A stretch of DNA of 60,000 nucleotides, taken from assembly GCA_009746045.1 (NCBI GenBank), contig RPFO01000106.1, forward strand, positions 1,978,211 to 2,038,210, read 5' to 3'. Origin of the DNA: Mesostigma viride (Eukaryota > Streptophyta > Mesostigmatophyceae > Mesostigmatales > Mesostigmataceae). The translations under genes were made by a program, and so were the position numbers. Below are positions 20,301 through 32,900 of the stretch, piece after piece (positions within the stretch are counted from its first letter, which is position 1; every line of letters begins with the position of its first letter). Under the pieces are notes generated by a model. The model saw only the letters and a list, made by a program, of their open reading frames with translations, was not told where the DNA came from and did no database searches.

Positions 20301-22165
20301 TTGGCTCCCTTCTTGGCCGCCGCCACCGCCAGCACGACGCCTCTGCAGGGAGGCCAGCGCGGTGTCACCCAGTGCTCTACTATCTCAATTCGAGTCAATA
20401 AAACTAAAGCAGCCAGCCATGCAAATCCACTCCACTCAGATAAACTCACAGGTTCCTACCATTACCTGGGGCCTGGATGCCGTGACAGGTGCATGTGCTG
20501 CCCTGTTATAAGTCCGCATGCTGTCCTACAACTCCACATGCCGTCCTACTACTCCGCATGCAGTCCTACCACTAACACCTTACAACGAGAGCAACTGGCA
20601 TCGGCCTCTTCCCCTGCCTCTTGAAATCACCCCCTTCAGGACAGATGGCTCCGCGATTCGCCCCAACCCCGCTGTTACTGCCTGCCTGCACTAGACAAAC
20701 CCCCCATCATGCCCCCCCATGGAAAAAATCCGTGCCGAGCCCCCATTCCCCCCCCCCGACTTCCCCCCTCGGGCCTCTTCCTTTTTGTTCTAAACCCTAT
20801 TCACCACCGCCGCCGACCCCCCCCCCCCCCCCCCACCGCCGCCGCCGCCGCCCCCACCCCCACCCCCGCCGCCTATTCCTGGTTGTTCTTCACCCTATTC
20901 CCCACCACACACACATCCCCGCATTTCCTTACGGCATACACCGGCTTGCCTATTGTCACCAGCATGCCACCCACTTGTTCCAATCCACCTGCTTTGCCTA
21001 CCCCCCCGTTTTCCTTCCCATTTCCACACACCCCATCCCCACCCATAAAACTCCCCATTCACACCCCTTGCACAAATCGCCCCAGAGCCCCCAGATGCCT
21101 TACAACCCCACATCCCTACGCTGCCTTACATACCGCCCACCCAACCGCACCGCACGGCACTGGTTCATGCCCTGACTTCCTCCGCCCCCCCCCCCCCCCC
21201 CCCCCCCCTTCCTCCCTCCCCACCCCCCCCTCCTCATATTCCCGGCCTTTCCCCCCCCCCCTCCTCCTCACCTTCCCCTCCTTACCGCAACAAACCTCCT
21301 CCACTTAGTCCCCTCCTTTCCCACCCACCCCTCCTCTTCTTCCTCCCTTTCGCCTCCTCGTCTTCTTCCCCTGTTTCCCCCACACACAACTCCTCTTCTT
21401 CATGTCCTTCCCCCCCCCCACACTTCCTCCTCTGCTTCCGGCCCTTTCCCCAACCCACCGGTTCAGCTCCTGCAGCGTCTCTACCGGCACGCCGCGCGCC
21501 GCTGCGATGCCCTGCAGGGTGTCGCCAGATGCCACCACGTAGTGCTCGTGGCCAGGAGGCGGGCCCGTGGCCATGCTCGGGGGCGCCACCGAGCGCACCG
21601 CCGCCGACACGGTGGGCGTGCCGTCAAACTGCTGGCGCAGGCGGCCGAGACCCTCCCACTTCCATGCGGCGGCCGAGAGTGCCGCAAAACTCATGCGGTC
21701 GACGGGAGGATGCATTTCGTGTCTGTGGCGGGCGGCAGGTTGAGAAGAGGGCACCGCGACGCTCGTGTGGGAGGGGTCCTCCTGGGGGTGGCGTTGCTGG
21801 TCGAATGGGTAGTCGTGCTGGTTGATGGGGTGCGGGTGCCGGACGGCGGTTTTATCAAGGCATGGCTCCATCCTCGTGTCGACCGACGCTCTTGCAGGCG
21901 GGAAAGAAGCGCGTGCGCTACTGGAGCCCTCGATCCTGTGCTTCTTGCCTTGCGCATCGGTAGGGTTCCTGGACAAGGATGCGCGCCGATGTGAGCTGAA
22001 TCGGTGGCCCACGCCAGCTGGCATGCGGAGGGAGCCGCCCACGCGGGTCGCATGCCGGTGGTGGCGCAGGAGTGGGCGGGCGTGGGGGGAGTTTGTAGCG
22101 GCGGAGGTGGCCGCGGAGGGAGAGGGAGAGGCTGCGTGAGACGACGCGAAAAAGCATTCCATCAT
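17338..22165 (-). CDS. Triple-LysM-domain protein with C-terminal membrane helix
   Basis: Five exons on the minus strand give one open frame of 696 residues: 21459-22165, 20215-20342, 19211-19828, 18291-18454 and 17338-17811. All junctions are GT-AG and phases agree (2, 1, 1, 0). LysM1 (about 206-268) reads HEHYVVASGDTLQGIAAARG and ends LMPGQVLVLP, LysM2 (about 374-420) reads HRIVWGDTLATVADHYGVT, and LysM3 (about 522-571) is split by an intron and ends IMEGDDIMLPF. LysM modules generally bind N-acetylglucosamine polymers; the ligand here is unknown. A hydrophobic helix lies at about 640-663. The N-terminus is rich in Ser, Ala, His and Arg with few acidic residues and could be an organelle transit peptide. 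Linkers are proline-rich. The gene is divergent from the OTU gene. Confidence 0.82.
17930..18060. repeat. 27-bp minisatellite in LysM intron 4
   Basis: About four units with the core GCGCGGGGCTGGGGACAGA, then ATAGGGAAG, lie between exons 4 and 5. Next to it (18060-18175) ACAGGTAAAG/GCAGGTAAGG motifs recur. Confidence 0.7.
20112..20229 (-). repeat. Tandem copies of the exon 2 splice-donor junction in LysM intron 2
   Basis: Read on the minus strand, the exon 2 end CCAGCGCCAAGCCAG followed by GTAAAG is repeated twice downstream at about 47-52 bp spacing. In the first copy GT has become GC (CCAGGCAAAA). In the second it is CCATGCAAG. The unit includes ATTTCGTTATTCGTA. Confidence 0.75.
20343..21458 (-). 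other. LysM intron 1, strongly C-rich on the plus strand
   Basis: 1,116-bp intron with long C runs on the plus strand (20817-20836, 21186-21210), so the transcript is G-rich. The acceptor CTCCCTGCAG at 20343 and donor GTGGGT at 21458 join in frame. Plus-strand proline-rich ORFs here are artefacts of composition. Confidence 0.7.
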
Positions 22166-23970
22166 CCAAAGATTGCGAGAGTGAGACTGTCAGTGTTTCT
22201 TGGTCTGGGGCCCGCTCAGGAATGGCCGGACCTGGGCATATGGTCAACATTATCTGATCCGACCCCCTGGAATTCCTTGCAGAATGCAGGGCTCCACGGC
22301 ATGTCATGGAGACCACAGGTTGGTCGTGCAGGTGGCCAGCGGACCGGTAGACAAGCGAACGCGTGCCTACAGTCCTAGATATGCCCTTTCCAATGTTCAT
22401 TTGACTTCTGAATCGGCTGAATGAGGACCAAAATGGCAAAGGAAAAATGGCGATTATTCACACACAGCCGAGCTACCGCTGGACCTCTAGATCAGACTTC
22501 CTCCAGACGAGGGACTAGGACCTGGGAAACCGACCCCACCTGGGGTCACCCTGGCTTTTGTAGCGCGAAAGGGGTCGCCTTTGCGGAGCCTGGGATCGCC
22601 GTATAGGCTTATGCCACCTGACAGCGGCACGGCTACAAGTGCTGTGGTGGCAGGTGTGGCGGCTGCCACCGCCAATATGGCCTTGGCGCTTTCAAGACAA
22701 GGCCTTGAGATGTGAAACCGGCAGTTGTCTACTCGTTATCCACTCGAGTAATGACATGCAGCCACTGCTGAGAAGGAGGAAGACCTAAAATTCGAATGCA
22801 TCACATGGGCCACGCAGGGCGCTAGCAATTTACCCTATCCAAGCTCATTTGGTTTAGGCACTCACCAGCCACGAATGCCGGACGTCCAAGTGAGCTTGCA
22901 CCAGCCGCTGCAGGCTGGGCCTCCTTTGCAAATGCGTGCATTGGGGCCGCAGAGAGCTTCAAATTCAATCTATAGCATCACCCAGGGTCGACGCCAATTC
23001 ACCGAGTTATGACCCACCGAGCCAGGCGCCCCACTTCAGGGATCAGGTTTTGATAAGGATCCAGAAACAACGGACTAGTAGTCCGGATAATATACGAGAT
23101 TAGAGACGCTCACTGCTCGACAGTGTCGATTGGCCAAACGCCACGGTAACTACGCTCATTCCCTCAATCGTGGGAATTTCATATGCATATCTGAAGCTTT
23201 CATCGAAGCGGACGCGTCTGCAGCGCATATAAATTGCAAATGACTCCGAGAGCCGCCAGATCTCGGTACGCATGTTGCAGACAATGCCGGCCAAACTGGA
23301 GTCCAAATGGCGCAATGGTGCCTGATGAGAAAACGTATAGCTCTGGAAAGAAATATATATTGAAGCGACTCACTGAAGCTAGGCGTACTACGTGTTGTTC
23401 ATTGACATAATTATTTTTGCCATTGGTACACTGCCACCCAAGTAACGGGATGCGACGATGCACGTGCAGGCATCAACCCCCTGGCCGCGATTACTTTTTT
23501 GCCTTGACTGTCTTTTGCTGCATTTGCTGCATTTGTCGACGGTTTGCTCAAGCCTGATTCACGCTGGTACTTGCTCGGTTTGAAGGATATTTCTACAGCC
23601 GTACATTTAAGGGTCCGTTTTACTGGGTCTATTACTAGTTCCAACTGTTGTGAAACCGACGACCGCAAGTTGCGCGTAGTGAGCGACCCCGGCTGCACTT
23701 TATCGCACCAGAGATGGATAAAGTGTAAAGCGGCCGAGATGAATATGGCGGTGCACGCCCATGCCTGCAAGCCGTGTAAGGTGGGCGAAGTGGCTGTAGG
23801 CAACTAACAACACCCTGGCTTGCAACGGGGAGTAATTGAAGGAAATACGTTACCCACATAACTTATATAAATTATGGCTCGTTAAAAACCGCCTGCTGTG
23901 TGATAGACGCACTGCATCAAGGAACGTATAATTTCCCTCGAACTTGTACTAGCAGAAGGCATTGTCAAGT
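22166..23970. promoter_or_regulatory. Shared upstream region between divergent LysM and OTU genes
   Basis: The two start codons face away from each other across 1.8 kb, which must hold both promoters and any 5' UTRs. No core promoter motif stands out. ORFs at 23411-23803 (-) and 22421-22606 (+) match nothing I recognise. Confidence 0.45.
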
Positions 23971-26900
23971 ATGCTGGAACAGGCAATTTTCTGCAAGAGT
24001 GGCATCAGCCTACCCGTTTCACGAGAAGGTTTCAGAGGTGAGTACAGGACTCCCAGAACGAAAAGCGTTTTTTGTTCGTTGGTTGTGCTGTTGGCCGAGG
24101 CATTCAGCATGCTGCTGCCTGGGCCTCGCGGGCATCCGACTAAACCTGCCTGTCGTAAGCTTGTTGTTTAAATGAACGTGATTGTCCGCGCGTGACAGAG
24201 ACGCACGTTGTTAAATGGCCATGGGAGGGTAAGCAAGTCAACCCTATTTTGGGAGCCGTATCGGCCGCATGCCATGAGTTCGTGTCGTCGGTGGCGGGCT
24301 TCGTCCGCAGTGCTGCGAGCATGGCCGAGGCACACGCTCAGCCTGGCTTCGAATTCCAGGAAGGCGGTAGGGCCTTGGGGACGGACCTGTTTGCCACCAG
24401 AAGGCAGTTCTGCTCGCTCCCCATGGCGTCGGTAACCGCAGCTATTTTCGGAGGCGATTCAGCAGGGCATGCCGGTCGTGGGCCACGGTCTAGAAGCGGC
24501 GCTGGTTTGGCCGGCCCCGAGGATGCAGTCTCCGAACAGGAGCCCGCCCGAACCGCTTTGCAGTTCATCAGGGCACGCCCCAAGTAAGCGTCCCGCTACA
24601 GCTGCTCGTTTGCATTACTACCTTCCCGGTGTCTGGCCGGTTACCTGTGCACATGAGATTAATTAGATGGAAAATACCGGGCAGATTTATGTTTCTAGCA
24701 CCAAGGTGCTCTTGGCTTGCAGCAACTATAAACGGCATCGTGTCCGGATGGCAGGTGTGCCTTGCATGCGCGCTGCAGGTGCAGCTGCTTTCATCCCAAA
24801 AACGGCAATCGCATGTATGACAGGCAGCAAGTTTGGACAGGAAAAGGAAGATGAGAGTGGCAGGAATGTTGGAACATAGAAATACAGAAACGGTCCATAA
24901 TGGGAAACAAGACGGACGTGGAAAGCAGCAGGGAATTTCAAGATTGTTGTCCCGCACGAATGAAAACCAACCCCCCATTGGAGCCGGCTCCGTAGTCTAG
25001 TGTAGCCGTACTCCGTAGTCTACCTGTGTGTCCATCTGTGCAGTCTATCTTTGAGACAGTAGTCTATCTGTGTGTGTCTCGCATGCTGAGGCCTCGTATT
25101 GGCCACCTGCCATATACATGCACCTGCATGTTGGGACACCTGCCCACCCTAATCATGCCGTGCTAGGGCTCAGGCTAATGAATGGCCATGCCTGCAAGTG
25201 ATTATGCTTCTTATCGCCAGGTCTGGCTTATTCTCTCGCGCTCTAGGTCTGAGGTCCTCTGTTGCCGTACAGGACCTGAGCATAAAGTAACTCCTATCGT
25301 AGCTCCTATCACCTATGCAGCTCTCATACACATCTTTCATCATTCTCTCGCTCACTTTAGGGTCTCAGCTCCTATCGTAGCTTCTATCACCTATGCAGCT
25401 CTCATACACATCTTTCATCATTCTCTCGCTCGCTTTAGGGTCTCAGCTCCTATCGTAGCTCCTATCATCTATGCAGCTCTCATACACATCTTTCATCATT
25501 CTCTCGCTCGCTTTAGGGTCTCAGCTCCTATCGTAGCTCCTATGCAGCTCTCATACACATCTTTCATCATTCTCTCGCTCGCTTTAGGGTCTCAGCTCCT
25601 ATCGTAGCTCCTATGCAGCTCTCATACACATCTTTCATCATTCTCTCGCTCGCTTTAGGGTCTCAGCTCCTATCGTAGCTCCTATGCAGCTCTCATACAC
25701 ATCTTACAGTAGCGTGGGACCCATAACCCCAACCTGTGCCTTGTGCGGGGCAAATGCATGAAATGAATGTGTGAGTGTGCGTCTGGTTGTGTATACCTGC
25801 TTGATGTGCCTGCTTGATATACCTGCTTGATATGCCTGCTTGATGTGCCTGCTTGATCTGCCTGCTTGATCTGCCTGCTTGATCTGCCTGCTTGATGTGC
25901 CTGCTTGATATGCCTGGTTGATATACCTGCTTGATATGCCTGCTTGATGTGCCTGCTTGATCTGCCTGCTTGATATGCCTGCTTGATATGCCTGCTTGAT
26001 ATGCCTGGTTGATGTGCCTGGTTGATATACCTGCTTGATGTGCCTGCTTGATAGTGTCCTGTAAGCTCTTGTCTGTGTTCGAAAACATGGCGTCTCTTGA
26101 ACTCCTTCCCCTTTCATTCTCTCTCTGTGTTATCTGAACGCGTCAACCACGTATTAGTAACTTCTTTGCTCTCTTCTTTCTCCTTTTGCGCACCAGGGAG
26201 GAGTCATCGTCCCTGCCCAAGCCTGAATACTGGCAGGTGGTCAAAATACGGGGCGACGGCCGCTGCATGTTCCGGGCACTGGTGCGTGAGACCTGTCAGC
26301 TGCCACCGTTTTGGTAGACCTGGCACCGGTGCGTTGGAGCTTTCCGACGCCACCGTTGTGGTATACCTGTTGGGTCCACCTGTGCTTGGTACATCGGTTT
26401 GGGAGCTTGTATAGGGGGATGTGTACACGGTCGGGCAGATCCTAGCGGTAGTTCTCCTCAACAGTGGGACCCTGCCTGCCTGGCATCCCATGCGCTAAGT
26501 TTGTTGTAGGACCCCCCTACAACACCCTTGCAGCCCTTGTTGTAGGACCCCCCTACAACACCCTTGCTGCCCTTGTTGTAGGACCCCCCTACAACACCCT
26601 TGCTGCCCTTGTTGCCCTTGTGATGGGAGGCTGGCGACATGTTTATGACATTTTCCTCACAGATGGCCTAAATCTACGCCTTCAGGGTGAAATCCTCGCA
26701 TATCGCTTCAATCTACGCCATCGGCGGTATTTGCCCTTGCCCTCCTTATTGGTGTGACCGGCCTTGCCTGCCAGCAGACCGCAGATTGCCTGCTGATGTC
26801 ACCGCGCCCTCTCTCATCGCGCCTGCTTATTTGATCTTGCCTTGCCTGCTGGTCGACCCTACCTTGCCTTGCCTGCTGGTCGACCCTACCTTGTGTTGCC

Positions 26901-29900
26901 TGCTGGTCGACCCTACCTTGCGTTGCCTGCTGGTCGACCCTACCTTGCCTTGCCTGCTGGTCGACCCTACCTTGCGTTGCCTGCTGGTCGACCCTGCCTT
27001 GCGTTGCCTGCTGGTCGACCCTGCCTTGCGTTGCCTGCTGGTCGACCCTACCTTGCGTTGCCTGCTGGTCGACCCTACCTTGCGTTGCCTGCTGGTCGAC
27101 CCTACCTTGCGTTGCCTGCTGGTTGACCCTACCTTGCGTTGCCTGCTGGTCGACCCTACCTTGCGTTGCCTGCTGGTCGACCCTACCTTGCGTTGCCTGC
27201 TGGTCGACCCTACCTTGCGTTGCCTGCTGGTCGACCCTACCTTGCGTTGCCTGCTGGTTGACCCTACCTTGCGTTGCCTGCTGGTTGACCCTACCTTACG
27301 TTGCCTGCTGGTCGACCCTACCTTGCGTTGCCTGCTGGTTGACCCTACCTTGCGTTGCCTGCTGGTCGACCCTACCTTGCGTTGCCTGCTGGTTGACCCT
27401 ACCTTGCGTTGCCTGCTGGTCGACCCTACCTTGCGTTGCCTGCTGGTCGACCCTACCTTGCGTTGCCTGCTGGTTGACCCTACCTTGCGTTGCCTGCTGG
27501 TTGACCCTACCTTGCGTTGCCTGCTGGTTGACCCTACCTTGCGTTGCCTGCTGGTTGACCCTACCTTGCGTTGCCTGCTGGTTGACCCTACCTTGCGTTG
27601 CCTGCTGGTTGACCCTACCTTACGTTGCCTGCTGGTCGACCCTACCTTGCTTTGCCTGCTGGTTGACCCTACCTTGCTTTGCCTGCTGGTCGACCCTACC
27701 TTGCGTTGCCTGCGTCACCAGGTGGTCGGTCTCGCCCACAACAAGGGAGAGACAATGACGAGCGTGCGCGAAGAGGAGGAGGCCGGTGAGACAGACAAGC
27801 ACACACACAGAGGGAGAGGAGGGGGGGGGGGGGGGGGGAGCGAGGGAGCGAGGGAGCGAGGGAGGGAGGGAGCGAGGGAGCGAGGGAGCGAGGGAGCGAG
27901 GGAGCGAGGGAGGGAGGGAGCGAGGGAGGGAGGGAGGGAGGGAGGGAGGGAGGGAGGGAGGGAGGGAGGGAGGGAGGGAGGGAGGGAGGGAGGGAGGAGG
28001 AGGGAGGGAGGGAGGAGGGAGGGAGGGAGGGAGGGAGGGAGGGAGGGAGGGAGGGAGGGAGGGAGGGAGGAGGGAGGGAGGGAGGGAGGGAGGGAGGGAG
28101 GAGGGAGGGAGGGAGGGAGGGAGGGAGGGAGGGAGGGAGGGAGGGAGAGACGGAGAGAGGGAGAGGGGGAGAGGAGGAGAGGGGGAGAGAGGGAGAGAGG
28201 GGGAGAGGGGGACAGGGGACAATAGGGGGGGGGGGGAGAGGGGGCAAACAGGGGGGGGGGGGGATATTTGGTTTTAGCACCGGTTAGCGCTGGAGGAGGC
28301 CGGCATGGGGGGCGTGGGGTACTCATTAGCTGAGGAGGAAGAGCCCGGTGAGGGTGGACGTGGGTTGGTCTCCACTGTATGAATGAAGTGCGATCACAGG
28401 TGGTGGTGGAGGAGCCTGGTGAGGGTGTTGGTTGGTCATCCGCAATCATGGTCATCGTCTCTAGTGTCGCCACGACGAGTTGGGATTTGATCGTGGCTAC
28501 CCCTGCGGATGATTGTATCGGATGGTGTTTGTACAGTACGTCTGCCCTTCAACTGCACCTGTCGCTACCCCTGCGGATGATTGTATCGGATGCTGTTTGT
28601 ACAGTACGTCTGCCCTTCCACTGCACCCGTCGCTTCCCCTGCGGATGATTGTATCGGATGCTGTTTGTACAGTACGTCTGCCCTTCCACGGCACCTGTCG
28701 GGTTTGAGCGCCTGCTCTCGTCTACCCGCCCTCTCGCCTACCCACCCCCCATTCTACCCCGTCCTCTCGTCCACCCCCTTTAGCCAGTCACACCCCTTCC
28801 TTGCCCGTCTCCCACGTTGCTTTCGTGTTGTGGCCCGAGTGTGTGCTCACAAAAAACCTTTTACGGTCGACTGTGGTCAGCATCGTCGACGCGTTCAGAA
28901 TCTAGCGCCGGCAATGTTTGTCGGGCCCCGTGATCGCTGCCACTGTGCTGATATCGCTGCTCATGCTCGAAATGCTGCTTATGAAGAGGTCTTCTGCGTC
29001 ATTTTGGGCCAAAAGATCTGTGCAGTTTGTCTGCCAGCAAACTTCAAACCATTTGGCCGTTCAGCAATATTTTCCAGGGTTGACCATCGCATGCCCTTAC
29101 CTCCATCGTGTCCTTACACCATGAACTCCCTCCTCTTTCCCCTTCTCGATGCTGTGCCTTTTTTGTGCTTTTGATCTCCTAGCAAAGTTTTCATTTTCAT
29201 TCTCCCCTGTCTACCTTTTCATTGCCCTGCCCATTCCCCCCCACTCCCCCCCACTCCCCCCCCACTCCTGTTGGTGGCCGTGCCACACGCTTCGGTAAAC
29301 CCCATCCAATGCGCATGGCGCTGCCACCTGGCGGACGAGCAGACCAGCTGCGCATGGCAGTCGCGCAAGCGTTGTGTCGTAACGACGTCCGCCGCAAAGA
29401 GTTTGAGGAGGCCCTGGTGGCCATCACACTGGACGAGTCGCTCTCCAAGTAAGGTTCCCTATTGAATATGCTTTTGTGTGGTACCGCTGCTATCGCACGC
29501 GAGGATTCGCTCTCCAAGTGCTCTGCAGTTTCTATCAGTAGGTTCATTGCGGAAAATAATTCTGTTGCTGTGCTTGCTGGCTACCACTCAGGGCGAGTCT
29601 CTCTATATGTGAGCGGCATCCATGTTTGTTTCCAGAGTGGCTGTTCCCCATGGTATAGTGGGAATGAGCAATATACGTGTGCAATATATATGCAGTGCTG
29701 CCCTTACGCTGGACAAGTCGTTTTGCAGTTCGGTTTAGCGCAGTCCGGTGGTTGTGTCTATATTTATTCTCGAAAGTAAAAATGTTTCCGTGGTTTAGCT
29801 CGGCCGCCATCAGGCTTGATGATGACTCCCTCCCCAAGAGGAGCGCTCTGCGGCTGTCCCATCATTGTTTTCACTTTCGGTGGTTCAACATAAGTTGTGC

Positions 29901-32900
29901 GGAAACGGTTTTGTTCTGTGTAACTGCCAAACCATGCTCGATGTAGATACATTGTTGTGTGAGTCAGCACCACGCAGCAGCTATACCAGGGTTGGTGGTG
30001 TTCCATGGCCTGTGTTTCCAACTACGCATACTTATCAGAATTAACTGTTTTTTTGGCTCAAAAGAAAGGTCTCGAGATGAGGCTGGTTTTCTATGGCCGT
30101 TGGTGGTTTTCCATGGGTGGTTGGAGTGTTCGGATCTCTTGTTGCAGCCACCACGATTGACTAGTTGGTCTCCCAGAGAGCATACTTGAACCGCTGTTTA
30201 AGAGTTTAATGGTTTGCCCCTGGTCGGTGTGATTTTATGACTTGCAATCGTCTTATCTGGTCTTCGTCACACTATCCAAGTGCTCAAGAGCCTTGTAAAG
30301 CCCTGGATGGATGGCACTAGTCGCGGTAGCTGGCAGCATCCAAAGGCGGCGGTAGATGAGGACGACGTTGCCACATGCACGCGCGAAGATTCCAAGTAAT
30401 CAAAACTAAAAATAATGCGTTTCATGCACACGTCTTCCCATGCAGGTACTGCGGGCGCATTGTCAAGCCCAGCTTCTGGGGGGGGGAGCCCGAGCTGCTG
30501 GTCAGTCCAGGCCTTCAATATTCCTCTTTTCTTGCTACAACCAGGCCATGAATATCCCCTGGCCTCTAAACTTCCGGAACGGTGAACCCGAGCTGCTGCT
30601 AGGTGTCCCGTCTTCTTGCCTCAACTAGCTGCGTAGGTCCCTTGCTACCAGCAGGCCATTGCTACCAGCATCTTTCCTTTACTGCCACCATGCCTGCCAT
30701 GCATAGGTCAAGCATAGCAATGACAAGCCTTACACATTACAGTAAGTGGGGGTGGGGGGCGGGGGGGAAAGGGGGGGCGAGGGGTTGGGGGTAGGCAGTG
30801 TATACCTGACCGCTCAGCCATGTGCCTGCGTGTTGGTATATTGATTACTTAGTCCTAGTAGATGTATATATTTTTGTTTTTGAATTGATATTAGTATTAT
30901 ATATCATATTAAAGGAGACAACCAGTGCAGCCCAGAAATCTGGAAGAATCCGGACCATGGTAGCCCGAGCCTGCTGTTATCTTATCTGCGTTTGTCGAGT
31001 CCTTCAGGATGATGGAAAGGAATGGAGGTGGATACGTGCAGCTGTGGACATTAAACATTATGGCAGGCTAACGTACATCGAGACATATACGGTTAAGCTA
31101 AAAACAACCCCGCGTGATCAGGGCTGGTGTTCCTAGCGGCCAGGAGTGTCCAGTTGTAAGCACCACTGCTGCGATCGCTCTCCCGCCATTTAGCACGAGG
31201 AATCACCCTCGATGAGAATAAATACCTCTTCTATATTTAGCACGAGGAATCACCCTCAATGGAGCTACCATCAATAGGTCACGTCAGCCATTACGTCAGC
31301 CAGGCCATGCTTCCAAATGTCCAAGAAAAGCTGCACACAGTGCAAATACAAAAACAAGCTATCGCAGCACGATGCAACGGTTGCCAGTAGCTAACAGCCC
31401 GCGGCGCGGACAGTACTGCCGGAAAAGACGCCAAGTGGCGGCGACTGGAAATGGATATTTGACTATAATTGTCTCCTTGCTAATTCTGTAGTATAGAGTT
31501 CATTTATTTTTGTGTCAATGCTGTCCATTCCGCGCAGGTTCTGTCCAAGATGCTGCATCTGCCGGTCATGGTCTACATGCCTGCGGATAAGGTATGCAAG
31601 TATCGCAATATGGTTATCTAATAAAGAATCTAGTACTCGACATGGCTGCGGACAAGGTATGCAAGTATCGCAATATAGGTTATCTAATAAAGAATCCAGT
31701 ACTCGACATGGCTGCGGACAAGGTATGCAAGTATCGCAATATAGGTTATCTAATAAAGAATCCAGTACTCGACATGGACTGCGGACAAGGTATGCAAGTA
31801 TCGCAATATAGGTTATCTAATAAAGAATCCAGTACTCGACATGGCTGCGGACAAGGTATGCAAGTATCGCAATATAGGTTATCGAATAAAGAATCCAGTA
31901 CTCGACATGGACTGCGGACAAGGTATGCAAGTATCGCAATAGGTTATCTTATAAGCTAGTACTCGATAGTCGATATGCCTTGCAGACAAGGCACGTTAAC
32001 CTGTGTTTTTTGTTTTAGAACGCGATATACTGCGTTGTGAGCTATTTATAGAACACGTCATAACATCCAGGGGAAAACATTTTTCATAGTCATGTGTATA
32101 CTTTCCTGAAAGCCCATAAACCAAAGGATTTTTTGAGCTACTCAGACCTGCAAAATGCTAATTCATTAGAGAGATACACTGGTTTGAATACAGGGGGGTC
32201 TGACCATGGCCGCGATTTGTTGATGCTAGGTCACAAGTCATGTGCTTATTCACAAATGGTTCATGAAAAAATCTGGCTTCTTGCACGAGCTATGGGCAAC
32301 ATATGCAGGCTCTGTGGAACAAGAGTCAGGCCCATGGGGCCACTGGAGCTATTTTTCATCAGCATCACAAACACAACGCAGTACAACGCAGTGGGAAAAA
32401 TGAGAGCCCTTCACAACATGACGCAACGACACGAGCCCCATAAACGGGGCCATAATGAGCTAGGAGGGTCAAAACCTTGAAAATAGGTGTTGCATAAGTT
32501 ATACAGCATCAAACATGCATCAAACATCATGACTGGATGACCTAATATGACTGAATCAGGCATCCATAGCCAAAGCATCATCCACTCTCACAACGTGTTG
32601 AGCACATGCCTCGTGGGAAGCGAGGTGCTGGGTTTTCATTCCATAACGCGTGCAATACTGAAAGAAGGCACGTGTAATGAAAGGCTTCGATAGGTTGAGT
32701 GATCCATGAGCTTACATGCGGGCAAAGATGACGCTGGAATACATGCTAGCAAATGGTGGCAAGATGCTAACAACACATGATTATACACCATGATTATGGG
32801 CACCTGGCTGATCTTCTTGCACAATCAACGCAGTATAAACCATCAATATCCAATCCTCACGATATATGCACGGCTTGACGACGTATACATCACCTAAATA

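Noticed and set aside
20621-21308. Proline-rich ORFs on the plus strand
   Set aside because: They lie in a C-rich intron of the minus-strand LysM gene and reflect composition only.
23411-23803. 130-codon minus-strand ORF upstream of the OTU gene
   Set aside because: No recognisable domain, no splice support, and an overlapping ORF on the other strand.
26687-28225. 512-codon ORF with a repeated LVDPTLRC unit
   Set aside because: It reads through a 27-bp minisatellite (frame kept because 27 is divisible by three), an OTU exon in the wrong frame and a (GGGA)n tract.
29222-29342. Upstream extension of OTU exon 5 in the same frame
   Set aside because: No AG acceptor exists in the preceding 150 bp. 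Exon 4 at 27722-27785 supplies the expected OTU sequence and phase, so this part is intron.
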